DNA of 64,000 bases from Rotaria sordida. Taxonomy: Eukaryota; Rotifera; Eurotatoria; Philodinida; Philodinidae. The stretch is from contig CAJNOL010000508.1 of the NCBI GenBank assembly GCA_905250125.1, positions 62,001-126,000 on the forward strand. The letters are read 5' to 3'. Below, piece after piece: positions 10,514-23,000 of this stretch. Position numbers and translations under genes: made by a program. The notes below the pieces were generated by a model that was given only the letters and a program-made list of their open reading frames with translations, had not been told where the DNA came from and did no database searches. Positions within the stretch are counted from its first letter, which is position 1. Each line of letters starts with the position of its first letter.

Positions 10514-13498
10514 GTTAAAGTTTCAATTTAGCGAGCAATCAATTAATTAACAGTAGTCTTCTGGTACGTTCGGTATATTGTTTCTTCATAAGGGTTCTCT
10601 ATTCCAAGTGAAATTTTAGTTTATGTGACAATAACCATATGAAATATTGTATTAATTTTATAGATAGTTTTTCTTTTATCTTAATGAAATTTTCTTCTGA
10701 AGTTTATGATTTGAAAAATAATTAGATTCACAACATTATTCTTCATTCTTCAGATATTTGTTTTTTACGGTGACTAAACAATAATTGTTTTGTGAAGACT
10801 TTGTGTTGAACTAAAATTTCTAAGAAATATCTTCTCTATATCATAGAAAATCAAAAGAAATTAGAATGACTGAATCGCTGGATTTCTTTTTCTTTTATTA
10901 TTTCTACAATAAGATCATGTTCAATATATGCACTTACTCAGTTGTTGTTAAAAATAAAATTAATGGATAAGAAAAAAAAAAACTTAAAATACTTCGTCAT
11001 TGTCCAACATCATCTCTTGTTGATTCCCTTTCATGAAAAAAAAATGCAAAAAAAAATTTATTCACTGTTCTTTATACAAAAAGAATCGGTTAAGAAAAAT
11101 AATCAATTCACTCGTTGATGAAAGCGAAGTGTCAATTGCTGATCTGTCACAGAATGTGCAACTTGATCCGAAAACAACAATGAAACATACAAGAGAAAAA
11201 AATTTCAACTGAATTATAAAATTTTTTCAAGTACCAAATAACCTATTGACACAAAAGAAAATGCATTTTTAATTAAATCTGATCCAAGCTACAATAACAT
11301 ATTCGATTTTATAAATAAATGAAAAATGAAATTTCAGTATTGACATTTATGAGAACAAAAATATATAAGTATTCAATTCTTTCTTTTTTTAGTTGCAAAT
11401 GTGAATAGATGATGTCAAAAAGTTTTTGTTAATAATCAGAGTAAAATAGATCATCGTTGAAATTGAATGGAATTTTCGCAATGATAAATCATACTTATTA
11501 CTATCGAACTTTTATGATAAAAAAAGAAAGCTAGAAATTATCATCACTTGTTCAAGTAATGCAAATCAATCTTGAAAACAATGTCAGCTAGACCTTATGT
11601 ATACATCCATTCTCAATATATTCTTAAAAAGAATAAAAAGAAAAATTTAAGTAAATTAATTGTCGAAATAGATTAAGTTTTAGCTGGTGATTTTTCAAAT
11701 CTGAATTGATTATTATTAGACAGAAGAGATATATTAATTATGAATAAATTAGATCAATTATATGAAAGAACGGCTAGATTCAAAGATACGTCGTTGTGTA
11801 AATGTTAGTTAAGGATTTTATGTTTGTCGAACGAAACTCAATTGCTACATTTTATATAACAAAAGCAATAGCTATGTATAGTATAGTAGGCATACCTAGA
11901 TTTGAAGTTATCCAAAAAAAAGAGGAAGAGCTTATTAACAATGAACAACAAGATAGAACAAGAAAGAGCAAATCCTGACGAGAAGGAAATATGCGTTTGC
12001 TCAGTTTCGCGCTACAAGGCTTTGGATCTCTTTTATATACTGTCCAGTTTTGCTTAAAAAAGAGCTTGTGTTTCATCTAGATATGTCTGCAACGGATCTT
12101 CACCTCTACTACAGACATGATTAGGATGATGAACCTCCCTATAACTTTTTTCTGATTAAGTCACTAAATTGTGGCGACAGTAATTTTGATGAATTGTAAT
12201 TAGAATAATGTAGGTCATAATAAGAACATTCATTTAGATGTTTGGTTTTTTTTTTTATTAAACGAATTAGTGCATATAAAATTGGATTATTTCTTAATAT
12301 AGTAAATAATGAACCAACATGTTTTATTGAAAGTAAAGTTTACCAAATAATTTAGCTAGTTGATAATAACACGTTTAACATGATAGATGTTATTTACAAT
12401 CTACTAAATATTTTTGCACAAAAAATGAATTCTGTATACAAAGATAATTATATCTTGAAAATGAAACATATAATATTCTTCGTAATTTAGGAATCCTGAT
12501 GAATATTTGCTATTTATTAAATATCCAATAGTTTTAAATAGTCTAAAAGATGTCTCTCAGTGTCCATAACTTTCATTTTATATTTTATTAAAATTTGTTG
12601 ACTTTGAAGTTAAACTTACCAAAGCACAACACTACTAAATATCTATCATTCTACACTGCATATGAACGATAGATTTTTATTTTACAATAAATTTCTCTTG
12701 AAAACAATTTGTTTCAATCAATAAAAATCCTTGAAAATTTCAATAGAAAATAAATAATAACAATAGAGAATATAATCACGGTATTGCCCTTATAACTTTA
12801 TTCTCTGATCAATTTAAACACTTCCAAATCAGACTGAATATAAAAAAAAAACAGATGTTAATATTTCTACACTTAACATATTCCCTTATTGATCAAAAAA
12901 AAAAAAAAAAAAAAAAAACATTCCAAACCAATGCATATATCAAAATAAAAAGGAGGCAACTTGTTTACCAATAAATATCTGTAAAAATCTTCTAAACCGA
13001 TCATTGGTTTGTTTGTGTGTTTTTTTTTTGATCAACGTACAAACATTGACACTGAATAGCAGAACAGAAAAGAAAAAGAGAAACGAAAAAAAGAAAAAAA
13101 AAAATCAATCGACCATGTTTTAAGAGTAAACACAACGATCTCCGACAACAAGAAAAAAAAAATAGAACAAGAATTTTAATTCTAAGATAAATAAAGATAA
13201 AGAGAAAAAAATAATAATAAATCACAGGTATGGTTAGATTTACAAACAACAACTGATATTTATCGATTTGTTAACAATAGAGAAAAAAAAACCTAATCAG
13301 TCTGATTACCAAGATTGGTCATAAAGTACGCAGCAAACATTATGAAAATAACGAGACAAAAAGAGTCACAAGCTGGCAAGAAATGCGAGCATAAAGAAAA
13401 AAGAAAAAAAAAAGGAATCACTGTGTTTGCTACGGACGGTTAAATTCAATAGCGAATCTCAATCATTAGACACCGAGATTGTTTCTTGCTTTAACATT
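10514..13498. other. Gene-free intergenic stretch
   Basis: About 3 kb of AT-rich sequence with no supported coding exon, RNA gene or clear inverted repeat. A run of about 24 A lies near 12895-12918. The part next to 13498 is probably 3' UTR or flank of the minus-strand coiled-coil gene. Open frames here are short and low-complexity. Confidence 0.5.
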
Positions 13499-16400
13499 TT
13501 ATTCTTCATCATCAATATCAGTTGGCTTAAAAAGCAAAAATTTTTTTTTTTATCAAAATTTAAGAAAATCAATTTAATTATACTTGAAAATTAGTATTAT
13601 AATTTATTGATATAGGTAAAGATGAAGCTAACGGTGATGTAGTTGATAACCATTGATCAACTTTTTCTGTAGAATCATAACTTTCTGATCTAGTTAATGA
13701 TGGTAAATTATGATTAGAAGTTGTTCTTGTTATTTGTTGTTGTTGTTCATTTCGAACTGAACGATAGCCTTCATCAGATATTTGACGATCAATTTGTATA
13801 GTTAATGGTGAAAATTGAGAATTTAATTCTTCAATTTTTGTTAATGTAGAATTTAAATAATCTTGATAATCTTTTTTTGAATCACTATGATTTGATGATG
13901 GTGGTGATGAAGATGAATCAATAGGTTTTTTATCATCGGATGATGTTGATGAACGTACTTCAAGAATATTCATTAGTTTTGTACTAGAATTTGTTAATTG
14001 TTTTGATATATTCATAGGTTCAATTAAAGATGATGTTTCAGAAAATGTATCCAAAGCTGAATCACGAATATCATCATCATCAATTTCAATTCCTGATTTA
14101 CTTTGTTGTTCATCATCATTTAATGATTTGAAATTATTTTGATAACGATATTTTAATTCAATTAAATATGATTCAAGATTTTGTTTTAAAAATTCAAGTG
14201 ATTGAATTGTAGGAAATAAATCATATTCATACATTGGCATTGATGGTAATGTATCAGAACTACCAGTTAAACTACGAACATTATTATATAAAGCAATCAT
14301 TTGAGGTATATGTATTATACCAAAATTCTATAAAAATTAAATAAAAAAGATATTAGAAAGAAAAATTTCTTTTTTGCTTTTTAATTATTTAACCTTTCTA
14401 TATTTCTTATGTTTTTTTCCAGTAAATGATGTTGATGATTGTTGTTGTTTATTTTTTTTTATATGTCCACCATATTTATTAAGTATATCCGATGATAATT
14501 CTTTTTTATATTCAATTTCATTTTCATCATAATAAGGTGAATGTATTATTTCATTTGTTGTTGTAGAATTTACTTTTAATGGAAGAAAATTTCGTGGTAA
14601 TTTCATAGCAATAGCTGTTGTTGATTGATTATTAGATGTTTTTGTTAATAGAGTATTTCCAGAATCACGATCTTCCATATATGAAGAAAGTATCGTTTGT
14701 TCTTCCTGAGATGTTAATGGATGATAGAGAAGTGATGTTAATTCTGATGATGGTGTTAAACATATTTGATCATTATTAAGATCATGTTCAGATAATTTTT
14801 CACGAAAATAATTTATTAATGTATTAATTTTATTTAATTGTTCTTCACATTGTTGTTTTTCATGTTCAAAACTAAATAAATCAAAATTTATGAATGAAAG
14901 TTATGAAGATAAAAAAAAATTTCTTTTTTTTTTTTTACCAATCATTTTCAATAGATTGAAATGATCGAATAGGCGTTTGAGCACCCGTTGTAGGTGAATC
15001 GATTAGTTTTTGTTGATTTGAATGTAAACGACGACGACATTTTTTTCCATTTGTGGATAATGAATTAGCTGATGATAATAAACGTTCACGTTCAGAACGT
15101 AAACTTTCAATAGCTAAAAAGAATTTTAAATAAATATTTAATATTTTTATTTTCGAAATTTAAAATATGATATCTTTCTGAATGATTTGAAGAAAAAAAC
15201 AATAAAACAAATTATATTCTATTTACAGGCTACAATCATTTATTCAGATCGAAAATTCTAAATTTACGAAGTTAATATCTGATCCAAGGAGATTTTTCTA
15301 CAATGCAAAAATAATCTCGGTAATCGAATTCGAACAAAGGGTTTTCCCCTGATTCGATCCTTTTCCAGTTCCCTCAATTCATTCTCGAATGATCATTGGT
15401 TGAGCAAAATCAACATAATAATCCGTCGCAAATCAAATGACGTATCAGCAATTATTGTTAAGGTACACATATTGAAAACGACAAGCAAAACAACAAGTAA
15501 CATACAATTCACAACTATACATCATAATGTACTTGTACTCAACTATCAAAATTTACCATTAGAAACTCAATGGAACAAAATTCGTAAAAACGAAATTTGT
15601 TAAGAACTATCAAACAAACAATTTGATGTTTTTTATTGTATATATAACGCGTCTATACGTTATAAATGTTGATAACTTTTGTATTTATCTAGGTATCCCT
15701 TATTATACGAGATATTCTCTTCTATATTAAATATACATATGAATCATTATACTTGATAATATTAAGACTGCAATAAGAAATCGTCAAATGAGACTAAATT
15801 GGAGGTTGCTCTCAATAAGACCTTGTCAGATCAGATGAAATCATAGTCTCAAAAATCGTACTATAATATTCTTATAACATCTTATCATCATATAAGATTT
15901 CCTATACTCTAAGACTGATATCTGATGAAACAGCAAGATCTTTCAAAAATCTTATAATATGACTTAGCGCGTACGATTTCTATGACTACAATTTTTTGCA
16001 CGATTTTCATTTGATCTGAGAATCCAGTTGATGAGATCGTTCATGATTCATATCTGCTCTTGTAAGATCAGACGAAAATGTAGTCTCTTGAAAACTTACA
16101 TCAAATCTTGCAAGAACTTTATGTCAAGATTTGATGTACGTTTTTCATACGATTTCATTTAATTTTTAAGATTTTATATCTGATTTTTTACCCGGAAAGA
16201 CTGCCGTCTTCTATATAGATAATGCATCTCATATTTCTTCATAAGAAAAGATCATCTTCATTGTCATACAATTTCGATTATATATCAATTTAACATTACT
16301 CTTATTTATCAAATCTGATTTAAATTCTACTTGCATTTTTCAAATATTAATTGAATTCTATTTGATTTATTCATTCAAATAATATAACATATTTTAATTT

Positions 16401-19105
16401 TTTCACATCAATTGTATTTTAATTAACACGATATATAAGATAATGTGAGAAGTGAAAGTTTAAGATATTTTTGTTGTATTTTATCATTATCAAAGAAAAG
16501 TTTTCTTTTCAAAAAATTACACACTATGATAATTTTATATTATTAATTAATAATTACAGAAAAGTTTTATAATAATTTTTAAGTATACCGTTAGAGAGAG
16601 TATTCAAAACTGTATGTTTTATTGTTTGATAAAAATTCATTGCAAAAGAATTTAAGACATTATTTTGAAATTTAGGTAAAATAATTAAGCTCAAAGAAGA
16701 AAGTTCAATTTTTTTGAAAAAAGAATACATTATTTAAGATCAGAATTCTTTCTATCAAATGAGAGTGAAGAAATGCATTGTACACTAGATTGAAAAATTC
16801 CATTTGATAGAAAGAATTTTACTCTATAAAATACACTATTTTTCAAAGAATTGAACTTTCTTCTTTGAGCTCAATTATCTTAATTAAATTTCAAAATATT
16901 ATCTTAAATTCTTTTACAATGAGTTATTTCCAAACGACAAAAAAAAACACAATTTTGAATATTCTAACGATACACTTAAAAATTAAACGTTATCAATAAG
17001 TTTTCTATAATTATTAATAAATAATTTTTCAAAAATGTTTATAAAAAAAGTCGTTCGTTCAATTCAGAATGTAATATTATATTCTTGAAAGATTTTTTCT
17101 TTACGATAAAATACTCTCCTTCTCTATGTGGATTTTTCCTCTCTTCATCTTACACCTAATGCTTCTAGAACGGAAATTCAGAGTAGATTTAAGAATAATA
17201 CATGGCTGTTCCTGTATAGCAGCACATGTAATTTCATTAATAATGAAGAAAACGTTTACTAGAATCATACATTTCAGCGTATATACAAAATTTATTAATA
17301 GAATATCCTATTCCAAGCTAGATGAATCATTATTTCATAACGATATTTTCTATTGGAATGTCTTTACGAATAAAGAGAGGAAACAATAAGGAAGTGACGT
17401 TGAACGGAAATTAAACTTAGAACATTTCTTTACGTTATTTATAGTGAAAAACAAAAATCATTGATAGGCACGAATCATTTCTAATCTGCTAGTTCTAATT
17501 CATTGAAAATAATTTTAAATAACAAAATAAACTAAATGATTTCGTCAGTTCTTGCCAACCTTTTTTTTGACAATACTATCTTCTCCTTCGATTTTAACAT
17601 TCATTATCTCTGATATTTGAGAAATCTCTTTTTTTTTGCCAACATTGTATGGAAAAAACTAGTTTAGGATATAGTCCCCATTCACCTTTTCACCTGTCCT
17701 TTGATCTCTTTTATTTTTATCCTCTTGTTTTTTTATTACTAATGTTATACGGTTCTTTTCTTTATCTTTTCTTTGCTTATCGTTCTTGTTATCATATTAT
17801 TGTAAATAGTAAAAGACACGATAGAATAAAGCTTACTCAAAACAAAAAAGAAAAACAACAAAATATTAAGTATCCATAACTTTTGCTTGTTGGAGAAAAT
17901 TTGCATGTTTTTCTTCTTATTCATCTAGCAATAAAATTGATAAAGAATAGATAATTTCTGTGTAGATCTTAATTTTAATTACTTCTAACAGTTAAAAGAT
18001 ATTTCTTTTCAAAGAAACAAAAAAAACAGAAAAATGAAAAATATCGTTGAACTCTTTTAATTACTTGAAATTAATACAATATCTTCTCTAATTATAGTTT
18101 TCATTTTTGTGATTTTACATAAATCTACTATATTGAAATGTTTCTTTAATACTAACTTGCTTCAATTTGAGGTAATTTTTCAGCATTTTCACTTAATAAT
18201 TGTTTAATTTCTGTTTGTTTTCGTAAATTTTTATTTAAACTTTCTTCTAATTTCTAAATAAAGAAAAGAAAAACAAAGATTAATTTTTTTTTTTCATTTA
18301 AAATCAACAATTAAATAAACCTTTCGTTTAATAGTAGCAGCTTGTTGTGCATCTTCAGCTGTTTTTAAATGTGCTTTATATTCATCTTCTTCTCTAAATA
18401 ATTAATTGAATTTATTATTTGAAAATTAATTTTATATAAAAATCTACTTAAGAATAGGTAAAGCTGCTTCAATTGAACGAATTTCTCGTTGTGCTAATGC
18501 ACGATATTCTTCTGTTTTATTTTCTTTTTTTAATTCTGCTTCATATCGTCTAACAAACAAACAGAAAAGAAAATTTCACTAACAAAAATAAATAAATCTA
18601 ACCGTTTATCTCGAAGTGCTATTGCCAAATTAGTATAACGAAGTCTCGAACGTGATCGAAGATTTGTCATTTGAACATGCTAATAAGAAGAAAAAAAATG
18701 CTATTTGCTTCCAAAATATATAGAAAAAAAACAAACTTTCTTACTAATCTCTTTTTAGTTTGTGTTTGATTATTTATTTCTTTATTAACTTCGGAAATTG
18801 AGGTACGTAAAGCATTGATTTCATTTTGTAAAAATTCAGAATCTTGTTTTAATTTTTCCTCATCATATTTTTTCTAAATAAAATAAAATAAAATAAAATT
18901 TTTTTCTTTTTAAAATAATAAATCAATACTTTTTGACGCATTAATCCTTGAAGTTCAAATTTTATATCTGATAAACGTCGACGACCATCGACTTCATTTA
19001 TAGATGTCATATGTGACCTAAACAAAGGTCAATACGTCTAAATTAAGACAAGAAAATTATTAGTTTTTTGTTTTACTTTAATTGTTGTTCGTCTTCGTCA
19101 CTCAT
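13499..19105 (-). CDS. Unrecognised coiled-coil protein, 11 exons
   Basis: Exons 19105-19077, 19017-18930, 18873-18745, 18679-18603, 18549-18448, 18393-18321, 18253-18157, 15113-14939, 14871-14394, 14327-13584 and 13525-13499 splice in phase at GT-AG sites to 672 residues, ending PTDIDDEE. The N-terminal half (residues 1-260) is charged coiled coil rich in K, E, Q and L. Residues from about 330 onward are low-complexity, serine/asparagine-rich and probably disordered, with short acidic runs. I do not recognise the family. The joining of exons 7 and 8 across a 3043 bp intron rests on phase agreement only, so two genes cannot be excluded. It is divergent from FHAD1, and the coiled-coil make-up would suit a cytoskeletal or centrosomal role, but that is a guess. 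Confidence 0.65.
15780..16210. repeat. Degenerate AAGATC-rich dispersed repeat in an intron
   Basis: The stretch repeats short words such as CTTGTAAGATCAGA, ATCTTATAA and GATCTGA in both orientations. The same words, including CTTGTAAGATCAGA followed by a GAAAnTGTA-like run, recur at 59633-59945. It looks like a worn, self-complementary dispersed repeat. No ends can be set. Confidence 0.5.
16530..17032. mobile_element. Long foldback element in the coiled-coil gene intron
   Basis: Left-arm text such as TTTAAGTATACCGTTAGA near 16579 mirrors TCTAACGATACACTTAAA ending at 16980. The match continues inward (GAAAGTTCAATTTTTTTGAA against TTCAAAGAATTGAACTTTC; ATTCTTTCTATCAAATG against CATTTGATAGAAAGAAT) and outward into AT-rich sequence. 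The arms are about 200-240 bp around a short centre near 16770. There is no coding capacity. Confidence 0.75.
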
Positions 19106-19929
19106 TATGATAAAAAATAACTTCTAATGAAAAACGAAAAATTGTGAATTATGTTTTTTTGACGTGCGATTGGTTAATCATATGAAAAAGAATGCATCAG
19201 TATTTGTCGTCGTTTCTTATTGATCATATCATAAGTGTTGGAATTCAATGTTTAACATAATTACCTCGAATAACCTGGACCAAGGTGGATAAGGAGAAAT
19301 ATTATCTCCCCGAATCAATCTAGGGACAAAACTTATGAGAATAATAGTTATAATGAGTACGAAAGAAAGCTATAGAAAAAAAGCTAAAGTTCAAATGCCA
19401 TGCAATAATATGCCAGATGAGAGATTGCCACGTTATATAAGCAAATCAGTACGGATAAAAAAATCAATGGAACACAAGAAGAAATAAAGAACGAAAAAAA
19501 ACATTGATAATGGTAGTTTGGGTCAAATAGTTCATGAATAACTATTGACCAATACAATTTTCAAATTGATATTCTTTATTTTATTTAGAAAATTTTTAAA
19601 AATATAAATTTGAAAAAAATAAAAATTCTAAAATTCATTAAAAATCTGTTAATTTCAATTGGAATATGCCCAAAATGAATGTTAGCGCCATCTATAGATC
19701 TTTTTTTTGTCAGAACTTTTTAGCGTATTTTTATGAAATAATCTCTCATATTTTATATGATTGAATAATAAAATTTTTGCTGAGTTTTAAGATAAAAAAA
19801 CAAAATTTCAATAACCTAGCAACCAGTAAATACTAAATTACGAATGGTTATGTGGTCTAGCAAACATATCAACTTGATTTCGGTGACAAACGTGTTAAAA
19901 TTCTTGGTAACCATCGCTTAATCACTTTA

Positions 19930-19939
19930 NNNNNNNNNN
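19930..19939. other. Assembly gap (10 N)
   Basis: Ten undetermined bases. A gap of fixed size 10 usually marks a join of unknown length, so distances between the coiled-coil gene and FHAD1 are not reliable. Confidence 0.95.
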
Positions 19940-20094
19940 CTTTATAAAAGAAAGAAGTACAGAGAATCGATCAACTTATTTTACAAGCGAATGCAGGTAT
20001 TATTATTATTATTATTATTATTTTCTTATGATAAATTGAACAAAAATATAATTTTGTTTTTAAACTTGACTTTATCAATTAAATTATAGATAAT
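19940..20094 (+). promoter_or_regulatory. Probable FHAD1 core promoter, leader exon and 5' UTR intron
   Basis: A TATAAAAG box (19943-19950) is followed by a short presumed leader exon that ends in GCAG. A GT donor at 19997 and a TTATAG acceptor at 20089 frame a 93 bp intron just upstream of the start ATG (20095). The intron begins with an ATT microsatellite (about 19999-20022). The call is from motif spacing only. Confidence 0.5.
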
Positions 20095-23000
20095 ATGAAA
20101 GGTTTTTTGCACAGTCAAGATGGCTCTTATGCCTTCCCTCTTGGTCCTAAAGTAACAACAGTTGGACGAGAAAATTGTGACATTAGTATTAATGTATGAT
20201 TGATTTTTTTTTAAATTCTTTATTTTTTATAAATAAATTTAATTTCTTCATAGAGTCCTCAAGTTGATAATCAACATGCGTTAATAGAATATGATGATGA
20301 GCAACGTTGTTTTATTTTAAAAGATTTAAATTCAACAACAGGTACTTATGTACATGATTGTCGTGTTCAAAATGCAGCGGTTCGATTGAGCCATGGAGAT
20401 TTTTTACGATTTGGTTTTAATGGTTTGCCACTCGAATTTCGAATTGACCAACAACAACAACAACAACAACAACAAGAAGTATTCAATGATAATTTACTAT
20501 AGAAATAATAATTTAATTTTATATAGACAACAATGCCATCAATATATCAAAGACAATCATCATCAAATTCTCTTCAACTTATAACACAAACAATCCCATC
20601 TCGAAGAACAACAAATGGAATTATAAATCATCAACAACAAATTGATGTTCGACAAAATCCAGGATTTTCACTTCGGTATGAAATAATTTTCGATGTAACT
20701 AAACATTACGAAATTTCATCCTTTTTTGAAATATCACAGCAAGAATCAGAATGAAAAAAGTAATCAGATATTCATCACTAGTATCGGATTCCATATAAAA
20801 TGATGTATTTTTCACTAGAATCCAATGAAAAAATTTTCAACTCGAGAAAAATAAAAGTTGAAGTTTTGATTAACTAAATACTCTGTTTTGTTCAGAATTC
20901 GATGCTAATTTCAAATATGTGCGTAATTATGAACAAAAAGCTTAATGATCTAAAAATACCGCAAAATGCAGATACTAATTAAATTCTGTAACGTAATATT
21001 TCTATAGAAAACGAATGCAAATATTAAATTCAATTGTGTTCAAAATGTATATGTTCGATGGAGTTTGTTCAATTCTATCATTTCGCGTATGTAGAGCACT
21101 TAATACTACTCAAGAATAGAAACGCTTCCATTTCAAATACTATCGATCGTTCTCTTTTAAATGGTAGATTTAACTTTGTTTACTTTTAAATTCAAATCCT
21201 ACGCTATGTGTCGTTGATCGATGGTTGATTATGCTGTTTTCAATAAATAAATTTTCATTTTTTCTAGAGGTCGACCATCAAGTGCAGGAAATAAAAGGAC
21301 GCCAGCTATTATAATGAATACATCTAGTCATGGTTCAAATGGTGTACGTGATTCTCATGTTCGTTGTATGTATTAAGTATTGATTTTGTTTTTATTTATA
21401 AATATAAATTAATTTAGCTAATGCTTGGACAATTAACAATACTTCGAATCCTGGTCGAAGTGTTATAAATGGAAGTTTTAGTGGTGAATTAGAAGTGCCT
21501 TGTCAAGATAATAATGAAATAACAAATCGTGTTGATCAACTTGAAAAAGAAGTTAAAGGACGTGATGCAGAAATTCGTGAATTAAATGATCGAGTAAATT
21601 TGTTTTTCTTATTATTGTATTTAATTTTGATTTTAATTTGTTTTTTATCTTAGCTTCGTAGTTTAGAACCATTAAGTTCAACATTTACAAATGAAGTTCA
21701 TACATTAAGAAGTGAATTAGAAAAGGTTAAACGAGAAAAACAAGCAGCTTCAGGACTTATTTCAAGTCTTCAACGTGAACTACATTCAAAAGTATATGAA
21801 ATAGAATTTATATCATTTATTATATATATATATATATGATATTATTTTTAATATTAATAGGAATCAGATTTGGTTAAATTAACACGAGAAATTGAAGGAT
21901 TAAAAACTGATAGTCGTGATAAAGATCTTCGATTACAATCATTACAAGCTAAAGTAAAATATTAAAATAAAATAAAAATAACTTGTGAGTTTTGCATGTC
22001 TTCTTTTTTCACTCTCTTCTGCCTTTTATAGCAGGTGAGTGTTGAAAGAATGATTGAAATATATCATAGTTTTTATCATGATTGCTTTACTTACGTTTTT
22101 CGTTTTTTTAATCAAATCACTACATTAATTGCTTCGTTTATATTCGACATTAATTTTATTTTTGTTTACTTTCAATGAATATAATTTTAAATTATTTTTG
22201 TTTTAGCTCAATTTACTTCGTGATCGTGGTCGTGCTGAAGAAGATCGATATACAAAAGAAAAAGAACTTGTAAATCTTCGTAATGTAAACTTCATTTCCT
22301 TCTCCTTCTGCTATTACTCTGTAGCTGAATGCTCTTTGTGATTGAAATTCTTTTATTTTTATTTTTTGTATAAAAAAACCATAAAAATTTTTAGTTGATT
22401 TTCTATTTTAATTTAGAAAATTAAATTAGCTGAACAACAAATCAATGAATTAAATGAAAGTGTTAATCGACTTAAATCACAATTACAAGATACAGAAAAA
22501 CAATTATTAAGATTAAATCAAAATGAACAAAATTTAAAACAAGAATATGAACAAACACGTGAACAACTTGCAGAAATTCAACGAAATGAAACTACACTTA
22601 AAGCTGATCTTGCGAATGCACAAAAAAAAGTAGAAATTTTATAAAAAAAAAAAAGATTTTTCTTTTTGTAACTTTCATTTTTTTTTTAAAGCACAATGAA
22701 TTTTGTACAAATATATGGAAATGTTTTCCACATGATGATGATGATGAAGAATATGATGAAGATCAACATAATATTGTTGAACAAATTCAACAACTTCAAC
22801 AACAATTAGATCAATCTCGAAATGAAATTGAACGTTATCGTGATACTCATTCATCTTCAAATGAACAATTAAGAGTTTCACTTGGCAAATTTATTGATAT
22901 ACTTGTAAGTTATTTAAATAAAAAAGAAATTATAATAATAATTAGAAATTTTTAATAGACAAGTGCAATGCAAGAACAAACAACAGCAAATAATCTTTTA

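Noticed and set aside
17126-17879. Open frames of 87 and 76 codons in the large intron
   Set aside because: Low-complexity, no conserved motif, on the opposite strand within an intron of a supported gene.
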